Assembly: GCF_018987265.1 (NCBI RefSeq) | Contig: NZ_CP076853.1 | Coordinates: forward strand, 2,108,001 to 2,172,000 | Direction: 5' to 3' | Length of the DNA: 64,000 bases | From: Rhizobium sp. WYJ-E13 | Lineage (GTDB): Bacteria > Pseudomonadota > Alphaproteobacteria > Rhizobiales > Rhizobiaceae | In this document: in pieces, positions 25,731-34,237 of the stretch | Position numbering within the stretch: position 1 is the stretch's first letter | Layout of the letters: each line of letters starts with the position of its first letter | Translations under genes and position numbers: made by a program | The notes under the pieces: model-generated | The model's database searches: none | What the model was told of the DNA's origin: nothing | Seen by the model: the letters and a program-made list of their open reading frames with translations, nothing else

Positions 25731-26057
25731 TCAGGCAAATACGGTAATGCAGACGGCCGTCCAGATTAACCCCGTCCCCAGTGCCATCGCTCGCCTGGCG
25801 ACGGCGACCTTGTCTGCCTCGTCCTCCGCGACAGGTGTGGTCACGATCCAGGGCACGCAACCAAGTGCTGCAAATCCGATGACAGCCACAGTCATCACAA
25901 GATAATCGACTGCACGCCAGCTCCCCTGTTCATAGACCCCCCAGTAACCCAGAAAGGCCATTCCGACTGCAAACATGGTGGCGGACGCAGAGCAAAGCCC
26001 TGTCACGGAACCGGTCGGTGCATGCAGGTTGCTTTTCTCACGTGTCTGCGAGCTCAT
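25731..26057 (-). CDS. Hypothetical membrane protein
   Basis: The 108-aa protein has three hydrophobic stretches ('ATMFAVGMAFLGYWGV', 'YLVMTVAVIGFAALGCVPWIV', 'ALGTGLIWTAVCITVFA'). Its N-terminus is polar and the middle loop acidic ('VAEDEADKVAVARR'). The start at ATG 26057 is uncertain because the ribosome-binding site is weak. No family recognised. Confidence 0.55.
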   Translation of the reverse strand: MSSQTREKSNLHAPTGSVTGLCSASATMFAVGMAFLGYWGVYEQGSWRAVDYLVMTVAVIGFAALGCVPWIVTTPVAEDEADKVAVARRAMALGTGLIWTAVCITVFA

Positions 26058-26167
26058 GACGCAATATCCACGACGGTTGGCTGTCCCTTCCGCAAATATG
26101 TCAGGAATTGAACGCGGCGTGAAGCGCTGGTGCCCCGTATGGGACATCAGCGCGTTCCCCGCCTTTG

Positions 26168-26926
26168 CTACAGCAGCCGAACCGACATCCCACCATCGAC
26201 GATCATCGGGCTGCCGGTCATGAAGCTCGACTGGTCCGACAACAGGAAGAGCGCTGCCTGCGCGATCTCTTGAGCCGCGGCCATCCGCTTCATCGGATGC
26301 AGGCCCGAGATATAATCGAGGAATTCGGGGTTATTCTCCCCGCCGGCAGGCGTGATGGTGCCGCCGGGAAGCAAGCTGTTGATCCGGATGCCATCGGCCG
26401 CGTAATCGGCGGCGACCGATTGCACGAGGCCGATCAGGCCCGCCTTGGAAGCTGCATAGGCCCCCATGCCCGGCAAGCCGCCATTGCTGTATCCGACGAA
26501 GGACGAGGTGAAGACGATCGAGCCGCTGCGCTGCGCTTTCATGACCGGCAGCTGCGCCTTCAGCGCAAAGAAGGCGCTCGTCAGGTTCGTGGAAGTCACC
26601 GCCTCCCAATTGGCCACGCTCATCTCCGAAAACGCCCCCATCTCGCCGACTATGCCGGCATTGTTGAAAGCGCCGTCGAGCCGGCCGAAAGCATCGAGCG
26701 CCCGGTCGACCAGCGCCTTCGCGTAGGTCTCGTCGCGCACATCACCGGCGAGAGACACGGCCGTGCCGCCGCTTTCATTGATCTCGGAAACCAGCGCCGA
26801 GAGGTTCTGTGCCCGCCGCGCGCCGAGCACGAGTTTCGCGCCCCTCCCCGCAAACAGCCGGGCGGCGGCCGCTCCGATGCCGCTGCTCGCGCCGGAAATG
26901 ATGATGATCTTGCCGTCCAGTTCCAT
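26168..26926 (-). CDS. SDR family oxidoreductase
   Basis: The 252-aa short-chain dehydrogenase shows the cofactor motif 'SGASSGIGAAAA', 'NNAG' after strand 4, catalytic Ser in 'VFTSSFVG', and Tyr/Lys in 'YAASKAG'. The C-terminus 'MTGSPMIVDGGMSVRL' is the usual family ending. An arginine pair after strand 2 ('LGARRAQN') suggests NADP(H). Substrate unknown. ATG 26926 follows CAGGAGG; the upstream frame is not conserved. Confidence 0.9.
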   Translation of the reverse strand: MELDGKIIIISGASSGIGAAAARLFAGRGAKLVLGARRAQNLSALVSEINESGGTAVSLAGDVRDETYAKALVDRALDAFGRLDGAFNNAGIVGEMGAFSEMSVANWEAVTSTNLTSAFFALKAQLPVMKAQRSGSIVFTSSFVGYSNGGLPGMGAYAASKAGLIGLVQSVAADYAADGIRINSLLPGGTITPAGGENNPEFLDYISGLHPMKRMAAAQEIAQAALFLLSDQSSFMTGSPMIVDGGMSVRLL

Positions 26927-27189
26927 ATCCAAACCTCCTGTTTTGATGGTCATGGAGGGGTAGGAAATATGAGAAGCGGCAGCCACCCGATTCCGGATCG
27001 GCGGCCTGCCAGCCGACACTGAAACCCGTTAACCATCTCCCGCTCTCTAAGACCATAGTCCGGCGGATGCCGGACCTCGGTCCGATGCACGCCCCGCGTT
27101 TCGCGCCTAACATCGCCTTCATTCGATAGCGGCCATCCCGAGTCGGCTATCTCACGATTTTTGATGAATTATCCTGCGAGGAGATCCGG

Positions 27190-27873
27190 ATGCGTATCGC
27201 AACTCTTGCGTCCATAGCCGCACTTTCGATGATCATGGCGTCCAGCCCGCTGACGATCACCGGCGCCGATATTGCCGCCATGGCAAAAGGCGGTGGAAAC
27301 GGTGGCGGCAACGGCGGCGGTAATGGCGGAGGCAACGGCGGCGGTGGCGGCAGCAGCAATGGCGGCGGCAACGGTGGCGGACAAAGCGGCAGTCACGAAT
27401 ACCGCGGCCACCAGTCCGGCACTTCCCGGATGGGCATTTCATCGCACGACGGTTCTAAATCCGCGAAGGGCAAATCCGGCGAGGCGAAGACGAAATCGCT
27501 CACTGCGAAAAACGCCGCAGCCGATATCAAGCAAAAGAACCTCGCCTCCGAGCTAAAGGGCCTGAACTCTCTCAACCGCAGCTACAAGGCCTATATGCAC
27601 ACGTCCGATCCGAAGATGACCGCGATCGCCGCCTATGCGATGGCCTATGCCCAGTTTGAACTCGATAACGGCATCGAGCCTTCAGTCGACGACCCGGTCC
27701 TCGGCGACGCGGCATTGGAGGATGCGCTGGCTTCCGCAACGCGCAGCGGCGAAGTGAGCCCAGAGGTCCTCGCCGAGGCCAAGACCATCCTCGGCGTTGG
27801 AGAAGCCGACGGCAAAATCGATCAGATCCGTGATTCCCTGTCCTACTCCGCCCCGACCTCGACAGGGAATTAA
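27190..27873 (+). CDS. Secreted Gly/Asn-rich repeat protein
   Basis: The 227-aa product has a signal peptide ('RIATLASIAALSMIMASS') followed by a low-complexity Gly-Gly-Asn-Gly repeat region (about 33-67), a Lys/Ser-rich linker, and a C-terminal helical domain ('GLNSLNRSYKAYMHTSDPKMTAIAAYAMAYA') that is well ordered in composition. Such proteins occur in rhizobial periplasm or surface with no defined role. GAGGAG precedes ATG 27190. A perfect 14-bp hairpin follows the stop. Confidence 0.75.
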   Translation: MRIATLASIAALSMIMASSPLTITGADIAAMAKGGGNGGGNGGGNGGGNGGGGGSSNGGGNGGGQSGSHEYRGHQSGTSRMGISSHDGSKSAKGKSGEAKTKSLTAKNAAADIKQKNLASELKGLNSLNRSYKAYMHTSDPKMTAIAAYAMAYAQFELDNGIEPSVDDPVLGDAALEDALASATRSGEVSPEVLAEAKTILGVGEADGKIDQIRDSLSYSAPTSTGN

Positions 27874-27881
27874 CGGCTCCT

Positions 27882-27912
27882 CGATCCGCCGGGCACCATG
27901 CCCGGCGGATCG
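27882..27912 (+). terminator. Strong hairpin after the Gly-rich gene
   Basis: CGATCCGCCGGGCA and its perfect complement form a 14-bp stem around the loop CCA, starting 9 bases after the stop codon. The U-tract is weak, but position and strength fit a terminator. Confidence 0.65.
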
Positions 27913-28153
27913 ATTGCGCTTGTCATGGGCTTTCCCATTGGCAGGATAGTTTCTTCCCCCTGCAGCTGCACCCGCTTCCCGCGACATCCCCAGCCGACCT
28001 GCAACAGGCTTCGAGCCGAGACCGAAAAAACCCGCGAAAGACCTCTTGGGCCGGACCCAGCGTCATAGTTTCGAAAGGGTTCCGAGACAGCGCGGGAGGC
28101 GTGATGGACGCCAAGGAACGGGAACTGGCTGACGGCGCCGCAATGGGCTCTTC

Positions 28154-28585
28154 TTACGCCTGCTCCTCGATCGTCACTTGCGCCACATCAGGCGCGCCGC
28201 TGTTGATCCGCGTCGCGATGAAATGGCCGACAGCCACCGCCGCGATGCAGAGCACGACGGACGCCGCAACATTGATGCAGGCCCGCACCACGGCACCTGA
28301 TCGCAGCAGATCGAGCGTCTGCAGGCTGAAGGAGGAGAAGGTCGTATAGCCGCCACAGAAGCCGACGATCACGAAAAGGCGCATGGTATCGGAGACCGGG
28401 AAGCGACCGTTGGCGAGCGTCAGCGCGCTGAAAAAGCCGATCACCAGCGAGCCTGTAATATTGATGATGATCGTGCCCCAGGGCAGACCACGGCTGATCG
28501 GCATGGCGAGGACAGAGACGGCGTAGCGGGCGAAAGTGCCCAAGGCGCCGCCGGCCATGACGATGAGACAGGTATAAAACGACAT
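28154..28585 (-). CDS. crcB: Fluoride exporter CrcB/FluC
   Basis: The 143-aa four-helix membrane protein has the Fluc signatures 'GGALGTFARYAVS', 'PWGTIIINITGSLVIGFFSA' (conserved Asn) and 'GFCGGYTTFSSFSLQTLDLL' with the Phe-box. Fluc proteins form dual-topology dimeric fluoride channels. ATG 28585 agrees with homology. A fluoride riboswitch and attenuator terminator lie immediately upstream, so expression should respond to fluoride. Confidence 0.95.
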   Translation of the reverse strand: MSFYTCLIVMAGGALGTFARYAVSVLAMPISRGLPWGTIIINITGSLVIGFFSALTLANGRFPVSDTMRLFVIVGFCGGYTTFSSFSLQTLDLLRSGAVVRACINVAASVVLCIAAVAVGHFIATRINSGAPDVAQVTIEEQA

Positions 28586-28614
28586 GCTCGCTCCAAAAAT
28601 CTCGGACGGGCAAT

Positions 28615-28635
28615 AAAAAACCCGCCTTGCAGCGG
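28615..28635 (-). terminator. Attenuator terminator of the fluoride riboswitch
   Basis: On the minus strand CCCGC-TGCAAG-GCGGG is followed by a run of six T. It lies between the aptamer and the crcB start, and is the expected expression platform. Confidence 0.75.
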
Positions 28636-28666
28636 GCTCCGGACAGATTCCCACCGCGGTTGAACA

Positions 28667-28718
28667 CGGTAGGAGTCATCAGCCTTTACGGCGGTTTCGG
28701 GGGTACTCCATCCCCATC
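28667..28718 (-). ncRNA. Fluoride riboswitch (crcB motif) aptamer
   Basis: The minus strand carries the conserved crcB-motif elements in order: GGGGATGGAGTACCCCC (P1/P2 start), AACCGCC, and CTGATGACTCCTAC, the highly conserved pseudoknot segment. Fluoride binding stabilises the aptamer and prevents formation of the downstream terminator, switching on crcB. Confidence 0.9.
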
Positions 28719-28841
28719 GAGGTCGATATATAGCGCGGGCTGCGGTGGAATGGCAAGGGGTGAGAGATGGATGATCTCACCCCGACAGACACCCATGAAA
28801 ACGCTCGGTCTCCTGGTACGGCCGGCTCGCCCGCCAGACTG

Positions 28842-29012
28842 TTATTTCCCGCGCGGCGGCCTGCGGGTTTTATCGCTCTTGTCCTTGGCGGAAGATGTCT
28901 TTGCATCGAAGGCCTGACCGAAATTGGTGCCTCCCAGGTGCCCGCCGCCGCTGGTGTTGGCCACCTGGCGCGCGGCACGTCTAAGAAGCGCTGCAGCATT
29001 CGTCTTCGTCAT
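28842..29012 (-). CDS. Small basic hypothetical protein (56 aa)
   Basis: ATG 29012 follows CAGGAGA. The peptide is Lys/Arg-rich with 'LLRRAARQVANTSGGGHLGGTNFGQAF' and a charged tail 'KDKSDKTRRPPRGK'; it may bind nucleic acid. It lies downstream of the cold-shock gene on the same strand, after a terminator. The family is not known to me. Confidence 0.6.
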   Translation of the reverse strand: MTKTNAAALLRRAARQVANTSGGGHLGGTNFGQAFDAKTSSAKDKSDKTRRPPRGK

Positions 29013-29042
29013 TGTTGTTCTCCTGAACAAACCGGCTTGAAA

Positions 29043-29074
29043 ACAAAAAGGCCGGGACTGGCCCGACCTTTCCA
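29043..29074 (-). terminator. Terminator of the cold-shock gene
   Basis: On the minus strand AAAGGTCGGGCC/GTCCCGGCCTTT forms a stem (one mismatch) followed by TTTTTGTTTT. It separates the cold-shock gene from the small basic protein gene. Confidence 0.75.
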
Positions 29075-29134
29075 AGGTTCGCATATCCGCAGTGCCAGTA
29101 CATCCGTGGTCAAAGCGGGGTGCGAGCCGATTGA

Positions 29135-29344
29135 TTATGCAGAACCGAGGTTCTGCGCCGCGTTCTTGCCGCTGCGGCTGTCGCGGACCAACTCGAAAGT
29201 CACCGACTGGCCTTCGCGCAGCGCAGACATGCCGGACTGCTCGACAGCCGAAATGTGAACGAACACATCCGGCGAGCCGTCGGTCGGCGAGATGAAGCCA
29301 AAGCCCTTGGCCGTGTTGAAGAATTTGACGATACCAGTATTCAT
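29135..29344 (-). CDS. cspA: Cold-shock domain protein
   Basis: The 69-aa protein is a single cold-shock domain with RNP1 'KGFGFI' and RNP2 'VFVHIS', as in CspA-type RNA chaperones that melt mRNA structure. It is of normal length. Upstream lies a leader of about 130 bases, as is usual for cold-induced csp genes, where the leader can act as a thermosensor. Possible A/T-rich elements precede the promoter. Confidence 0.95.
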   Translation of the reverse strand: MNTGIVKFFNTAKGFGFISPTDGSPDVFVHISAVEQSGMSALREGQSVTFELVRDSRSGKNAAQNLGSA

Positions 29345-29480
29345 GCACCATTTCCTTTCAATCGCAAAGAATTACCAAGCCCGCTGTGTGCAGGCGATAA
29401 ATGGTCGAGCTTGAGAGGAAAGATTAGCCAATGCGCATCTTGCGCAGAAACGAAGCTGACGAAGCAAATTCGATAAGCTG

Positions 29481-29509
29481 AACATAGGGAGCATTTGTGT
29501 TCGGAACAA
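29481..29509 (-). promoter_or_regulatory. Candidate promoter of the cold-shock gene
   Basis: On the minus strand TTGTTC (29504-29509) and TATGTT (29481-29486) are separated by 17 bases. The inferred transcript would start near 29474, giving a leader of about 130 bases. The match to consensus is moderate. The rest of 29345-29650 shows no gene. Confidence 0.4.
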
Positions 29510-29650
29510 GGTATATTTTATTTTTATTAATTTCGCCGGCTGTTGTGGAGGCAGCAAAAAGGGCGCATCTTGATCGGGTCAGCAGCCATTTTCACGGGCG
29601 CTGTTGGTTAAGGGCATCCACACCCTGGCCCCGACCAGAAGGAGGACTGA

Positions 29651-29977
29651 ATGTCTTCCACGATCCTGATGCATCCAATCGCGATGTCCCCAATTACGAT
29701 GTCTTCGGCCGGCGAAACCGTTCTTGACAGCGACGATATGAATCTGCTGGCCCGTGTGCTCCATCGAGCCGGATATGACCAGGCTGCCGAGCCGGCGCTG
29801 TTCGTGCATGCTGCAACCCAGATCCGTTCGCTGTTCGCAAGCGGCATCCGCCATGAAACGATCCTCATGGCAGCGCTTCAGAATGCCAGCGATTATTCCG
29901 GCGTGGCCGATCCCTTCGTCAAGCGCCGCTTTGCCATCCAGGGCCTGCCGCCGGTCGGCGCCGCGCCGGCAGCATGA
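29651..29977 (+). CDS. Hypothetical protein, first gene of a three-gene operon
   Basis: The 108-aa protein has a Met/Ser-rich N-terminus and helical body: 'DDMNLLARVLHRAGYDQ', 'HAATQIRSLFASGIRHETILMAAL', then Pro/Ala-rich end. No known domain was recognised. GGAGG precedes ATG 29651. Its stop overlaps the start of the next gene (ATGATG), so translation is coupled. Confidence 0.7.
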   Translation: MSSTILMHPIAMSPITMSSAGETVLDSDDMNLLARVLHRAGYDQAAEPALFVHAATQIRSLFASGIRHETILMAALQNASDYSGVADPFVKRRFAIQGLPPVGAAPAA

Positions 29978-30252
29978 TGCGCAAGAGAACGGATACGCCC
30001 GTAGGTGAACGGCATCTGCAGCTCGTGCATTCCAGACCGGCCAATGCGGCCGATCTGGAATCCGAAGTCTCGGCATCGCTTCACCGCGCGGGCGATATCG
30101 ATGCGACCTATATTTTCGTATCGGCGCATGATGGCGGCGTCACCCTTGCGGGATGGGTGCCGCTCTACACCCAGATCGAGCGGGCGGCGGATGTGGCGTG
30201 GGGCGTCGGTGGCGTGAGGCACGTTTTAAACGAGCTGTCCTGTTCGCTCTGA
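29974..30252 (+). CDS. BON-like domain protein
   Basis: The 92-aa protein contains a BON-type fold: 'LESEVSASLHRAGDIDATYIFVSAHDGGVTLAGWVPLYTQIERAADVAWGVGGVRHVLNEL', i.e. helix, strand, Gly-containing turn and 'A..VAWGVGGVRHV' as in OsmY-type BON domains. It lacks a signal peptide, so it may act in the cytoplasm. It overlaps the upstream gene and lies 10 bases from the next. Confidence 0.72.
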   Translation: MMRKRTDTPVGERHLQLVHSRPANAADLESEVSASLHRAGDIDATYIFVSAHDGGVTLAGWVPLYTQIERAADVAWGVGGVRHVLNELSCSL

Positions 30253-30262
30253 AGGGAAACAC

Positions 30263-30550
30263 ATGCCGGTACCCTTCGAATCCATGCCGCAGGAAGAACG
30301 CCTCGCCATCATCGAGCTGCTGGTCGCCCATCTTGCCACGGCCTCATCCGACGCGGCGGCTGCCGGCAACGCCTCGCTGCACGCCGAAATCGGCAAGGTT
30401 TCGGGACGGCTGAAGACCTGCCGCGAGCAGATCTCCGCCAGCGACCCGGCATCCGCCAGGCCCGTCGTCTCCGCAGCGCTGCGCCTGCTGTCGCACCTGC
30501 AATCCAGAGCTCCCGGCGCCACGGCATCTGCCCGTACGGATTTCTGCTGA
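30263..30550 (+). CDS. Hypothetical protein, third gene of the operon
   Basis: The 95-aa protein begins 'MPVPFESMPQEERLAIIELLVAHLA' and continues with Ala-rich helices, no membrane segment or cysteine motif except near the last residue. GAAGGGAAAC precedes ATG 30263. It is probably cotranscribed with the two upstream genes. Function is unknown. Confidence 0.65.
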   Translation: MPVPFESMPQEERLAIIELLVAHLATASSDAAAAGNASLHAEIGKVSGRLKTCREQISASDPASARPVVSAALRLLSHLQSRAPGATASARTDFC

Positions 30551-30673
30551 TTTGGCAGCCGCCGGGTCGTCCACGCGCAGCGGGTAGTGTGCTGAAGGAC
30601 CGATCGAGACCCGTGGCTCGACCCCAGTCCGGCAGGACAGAGGGGGGTGAGCCCCACGATACGCCCCTATTCG

Positions 30674-31555
30674 TTAATCCTCACTCGCACCAGCCGCCGC
30701 CTCGAACAACTCCGGCACCGCCGGGTTCCTGCCGGCTCGCGGTGCGCACAGCACCACATCGAATTCCGGTGCATCCACAAGCACCCGCGACACCACACCC
30801 TCAGCAAGATCACTGCACAACGATTGCGGGATCAGCGCCACCCCCAGCCCCTCCTGCACCAGCCGGATGATCGTGTGCTGCAGGCGCGGCTCGAAGGCAT
30901 AATGCGGGATGACGCCGCCGGATGCGCAATAGAGGCCGATCGCCGTGCGCAGCGTTGGCGCCACGGTTGCGGGCGCGGCGATCAGCCTTTCGCCCGCAAG
31001 CGACTGCGGCCCGATGGTTTCGGCATCAGCCAGCCTGTGGCCCGACGGCACGATCAGGCACAGCCGGTCGCGGGCGAGCAGTTGCGTGCGCAGATGCGGT
31101 GCAGGACCGCCGCCGAAGGTGACGGCCGCATCAAGTTTGCCTTCGGCCAGCATCTCCTCGATATCGGTGGGTATGCGCTCTTCGAGGATGAGGCGCACAT
31201 CCGGCCGCGCTTCGGAATAAAGCCGCACCAGCGCCGGGATGACGCTATGGGCGGCATGCATCATGAAGCCGAGCTTCAGCTCGCCCTTCATGCCGCCGGC
31301 GACCAGTTGCACATCGCGGCAGGCGGCATCGAATTGATCAAGCACGGCGCGGCAATCGGCAAGGAAATGCTGGCCGGCCGGCGTCAGCGCCACATTGCGC
31401 GAATTGCGCTCGACGAGTTTTGCGCCGAGCCGCTTCTCGATCGCCGCGATCTGCCGGCTGAAGGGCGGCTGGCTCATGTTCATGCGCGCCGCCGCATGGC
31501 CGAAATGCAGCGTTTCGGCCAGCGCCACGAAATAGCGCATATGACGTGTGTCCAT
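30674..31555 (-). CDS. LysR-family transcriptional regulator
   Basis: The 293-aa protein has the LysR N-terminal winged helix ('MRYFVALAETLHFGHAAARMNMSQPPFSRQIAAIEKRLGAKLVERN') and a C-terminal periplasmic-binding-protein-like effector domain ('GELKLGFMMHAAHSVIPALV...'), length as expected. It is divergent from the AEC transporter gene and likely regulates it through the inverted repeat between them. Confidence 0.92.
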   Translation of the reverse strand: MDTRHMRYFVALAETLHFGHAAARMNMSQPPFSRQIAAIEKRLGAKLVERNSRNVALTPAGQHFLADCRAVLDQFDAACRDVQLVAGGMKGELKLGFMMHAAHSVIPALVRLYSEARPDVRLILEERIPTDIEEMLAEGKLDAAVTFGGGPAPHLRTQLLARDRLCLIVPSGHRLADAETIGPQSLAGERLIAAPATVAPTLRTAIGLYCASGGVIPHYAFEPRLQHTIIRLVQEGLGVALIPQSLCSDLAEGVVSRVLVDAPEFDVVLCAPRAGRNPAVPELFEAAAGASED

Positions 31556-31581
31556 TCAATACCCCAGAAGTATCAATCAGC

Positions 31582-31600
31582 ATCCAAGATGACATTGGAT
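31582..31600. promoter_or_regulatory. LysR-type binding site
   Basis: ATCCAA-GATGACA-TTGGAT is a perfect inverted repeat with the T-N11-A geometry of LysR-type boxes, in the divergent spacer between the regulator and the transporter gene. Confidence 0.6.
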
Positions 31601-31661
31601 TATCTCGATCCCAGGCGATAGGCAATGATCGCCCAGCCAAGAATGACATCCGAGTTGCCCC

Positions 31662-32603
31662 ATGCTGACGAACCTGACGATTGTCCTGCCGATCTTCGCC
31701 CTCATCCTCGCCGGCTGGATTGCCCGCAAGACCGGCGCGCTCGGCGAAAATGCCACGCGGGAGGTCAACCGGCTGGTCGTCTATCTTGCCTTGCCGGCGC
31801 TGCTCTTCGACATCATGGCCAATGCCAAGCCCGCCGAGATCTGGCAGCCGGGCTTCATTCTCGCGTTTACATCAGGCTGCGCCGTCATCTTCGGCGCCAC
31901 GCTCTGCTGGCGCATCGCCAAAGGCCGGCATCTCGCCGATGCCGCGATCGACGGGCTGAACGCGAGTTACGCCAATACCGGCTTCATCGGCTTTCCGCTC
32001 GTCCTGTCCCTGGTCGGCGACACCGGCATGGCGCCGACGCTGATCTCCACCATTCTCACCGTCTGCGTGCTCTTCGCCGTCGCCATCATCCTCATCGAAG
32101 GCGGCCTGCAATCCGAAAATCGCCGACGCGATATCGCCATCAAGACTGCCCGCTCGCTGGCAAAAAACCCGCTGCTCGTCGCGCCCGCGCTCGGCGCGCT
32201 GGTCATGGTCTCGGGTGTGGCGCTTCCCGCCCCCGTGCATGCCTTCCTGAAGCTCTTGGGCGGTGCCGCCTCGCCCTGCGCGCTGATTGCGCTCGGCCTG
32301 TTTCTCGCCGGCACCAAGGCCGGCGAAGCGAGCGCCCGGGCAACGACGACAAGCATTCTCGTCGGCCTGAAGCTGATCGCGCAACCCGCCGTCACCTGGG
32401 TCATCGCCGCACCGCTCCTCAACCTGCCGCCGACCGCCGCCCATACCGCCGTGCTGCTCGCAGCCCTCCCGACCGGCACCGGCCCCTTCATGCTGGCAGA
32501 ATTCTACGGCCGCGAGGCGAGCCTCACCGGCCGCGTCGTGCTCGCCTCCACGGTGCTCTCGGTGCTGACGATCTCGGCCTATCTGGTGGTTGCAGGCCAT
32601 TGA
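31662..32603 (+). CDS. AEC family transporter
   Basis: The 313-aa membrane protein of the auxin efflux carrier family (PF03547) has about ten helices in two repeats with the 'NASYANTGFIGFPLVL' unwound crossover motif in helix 4-5 and 'TGTGPFMLAEFYG' near the C-terminus. Bacterial members export or import small carboxylates such as malate or malonate. The substrate cannot be told. Regulated, by context, by the divergent LysR protein. Confidence 0.88.
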   Translation: MLTNLTIVLPIFALILAGWIARKTGALGENATREVNRLVVYLALPALLFDIMANAKPAEIWQPGFILAFTSGCAVIFGATLCWRIAKGRHLADAAIDGLNASYANTGFIGFPLVLSLVGDTGMAPTLISTILTVCVLFAVAIILIEGGLQSENRRRDIAIKTARSLAKNPLLVAPALGALVMVSGVALPAPVHAFLKLLGGAASPCALIALGLFLAGTKAGEASARATTTSILVGLKLIAQPAVTWVIAAPLLNLPPTAAHTAVLLAALPTGTGPFMLAEFYGREASLTGRVVLASTVLSVLTISAYLVVAGH

Positions 32604-32740
32604 GGCGAAGCCGCAGGTAACGAGACCGGGCTTTGACAGGTGAAAACCAGATCGCACACGCAGCAAGCAGAAAAAGAGTAGTTTATTCTTCTCAATAGCT
32701 CCTTATACATACAGAAGTTGCAGCGCTTGGGGAGCGACAC

Positions 32741-33418
32741 ATGAGACGATTGCTATCGTTTTTGGCTATTATCGGATTGATCGCATCGGTCGCGGCTGCG
32801 GAAGATGTAAAAAAGCCAACCGTCGATTTATGGATCAACGAGATTGGAGCCGAAAATCCTCTGATGGAGGCGATCCTCAAAGATCATATGGATGAAGCGG
32901 TTCGGATAGACAGCCTGCTTCAGGCGGAGAATCCCGAAGCTGGTCAAAACGCGATGGTCGCAGTCCAGCGGAAATACAGCAACCGTGCATTTTCGCGCGC
33001 CAGTGATGCGGCAGCAATCCAGGTGATCAAGAAAAGCGCTGAAATCATCGACTTCTTTAGCGAAAACTATCCGCAAGGCTGCTTCGAGCTGCTCCACAAA
33101 CAACTGTCATTCAAGGCAGTATCAATCCTCAACGAAAAACGCATCTACTCGCCTTATCAGGAGATCCAGCGGCTTGCTTACGAGGACGGAAAAAACCGAG
33201 CACCGGTTGAGAGAATGGACATAGCAACCATGTACGACGTCGTGACCAAGGATTTGGGAGTAAGCGATGATGAGATCGACATGATCGTGAAATCCGAGAG
33301 TACTCCCGCGCCGCACCTTTGTTCAATCATGAAAAAGTACCTCAATATCGAGGCCGTACGAGAGTCCCAGAGGGGCCAATATGCAAGGGCGAACATCTCT
33401 TCGAAGAGAGCGGAATGA
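32741..33418 (+). CDS. Hypothetical secreted protein
   Basis: The 225-aa protein has a signal peptide ('RRLLSFLAIIGLIASVAAA'). Its body is helical and charged ('MDEAVRIDSLLQAENPEAGQNAMVAVQRKY'), with two cysteines ('QGCFELLHK' and 'HLCSIMKKYLN'). It is less GC-rich than neighbours. The stop overlaps the start of the next gene, so the two form an operon. Family not recognised; the periplasmic location is the only firm statement. Confidence 0.7.
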   Translation: MRRLLSFLAIIGLIASVAAAEDVKKPTVDLWINEIGAENPLMEAILKDHMDEAVRIDSLLQAENPEAGQNAMVAVQRKYSNRAFSRASDAAAIQVIKKSAEIIDFFSENYPQGCFELLHKQLSFKAVSILNEKRIYSPYQEIQRLAYEDGKNRAPVERMDIATMYDVVTKDLGVSDDEIDMIVKSESTPAPHLCSIMKKYLNIEAVRESQRGQYARANISSKRAE

Positions 33419-33906
33419 CGATATGGCAAAGGTTCATGCACCTATGGCAATATTTTACGCTCGCGTGGATCGTCGCTCTTACACTGGTGTGTTGGCCGCT
33501 CGTTGCGAATGACGCGTGGTGGACGGGCACGGCGAAGGTCGAAGATTACGCATTGACCGAGTTGCCGATACGCTGCGTTGAGGCCCGTGGCACATTTGCC
33601 GTTGACTATGAAATGCGCGATCCAGCCGAACCATGGAACCGCGACCCCTATGAATCGTACGATCTGGCCTGCTGGTACGGTGAGAAGCAATTCAAAGCTC
33701 TCTGGCCGGAACATAAGGATACGCCGTTCGCTGAACTTTCGGTCGCGCAATACAACTCTTTGGGCTGGACGCAGACTGACCCGGCCGGCGCTTACAAGGG
33801 GACCAAGTTGGCCGCGCTCATCCTATTCATTCCGCCATCAATATTGCTTTCGCTCGGATGGCTGCTTCGGCTCGCGTATTCAGGTCTACCGCCAACCGCC
33901 TCATAG
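33415..33906 (+). CDS. Hypothetical membrane protein
   Basis: The 163-aa protein has a membrane helix at each end ('LWQYFTLAWIVALTLVCWPLVA' near residues 9-31, 'LAALILFIPPSILLSLGWLLRLAY' near 130-154). Between them is an aromatic-rich extracytoplasmic domain with two cysteines ('IRCVEARGTF', 'YDLACWYGEKQF'). ATG 33415 overlaps the previous stop (ATGA). It probably works with the upstream secreted protein. No family known to me. Confidence 0.68.
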   Translation: MTIWQRFMHLWQYFTLAWIVALTLVCWPLVANDAWWTGTAKVEDYALTELPIRCVEARGTFAVDYEMRDPAEPWNRDPYESYDLACWYGEKQFKALWPEHKDTPFAELSVAQYNSLGWTQTDPAGAYKGTKLAALILFIPPSILLSLGWLLRLAYSGLPPTAS

Positions 33907-33982
33907 GCACAAGACGTGGCTTTCCCGTCTGGATGCACCGGGTATTCAGCGATCAGAGCGAACCGCCGCTCAATCTGGAGGC

Positions 33983-34081
33983 CTAGAAGAGCCCGATCAG
34001 CCGGGCCGAACTGATCATCAGGCCGGCAATCGCCACCAGCACAAAGGCGCACACGAGAATAAAAAAGATCCGGTTCTTCAC
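33983..34081 (-). CDS. Small single-span membrane peptide (32 aa)
   Basis: GTG 34081, six bases after GGAG, starts a 32-codon frame ending TAG at 33983-33985. The peptide is one strongly hydrophobic helix flanked by 'KNR' and 'SSARLIGLF'. This is typical of small regulatory membrane proteins. Coding potential cannot be proved without homologues. Confidence 0.45.
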   Translation of the reverse strand: MKNRIFFILVCAFVLVAIAGLMISSARLIGLF

Positions 34082-34237
34082 AATGTCTCCTTGGGGCTGC
34101 TGCGGGCAAGGCGCATCATCGACACCAGCCAATCCGCCACCTCATAACCGATCTCATCATTGCCCACTACACTATAAAAGTGCAGGATCAGCCGCCGCAT
34201 TCATTCGATCTGACATTGAGGGAAGCCGGGGCCAATC

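Noticed and set aside
27280..27400. Possible tandem DNA repeat or CRISPR-like array
   Set aside because: The periodic GGCGGCAAC-type units are in frame and encode the Gly/Asn repeats of the secreted protein; there are no spacers.
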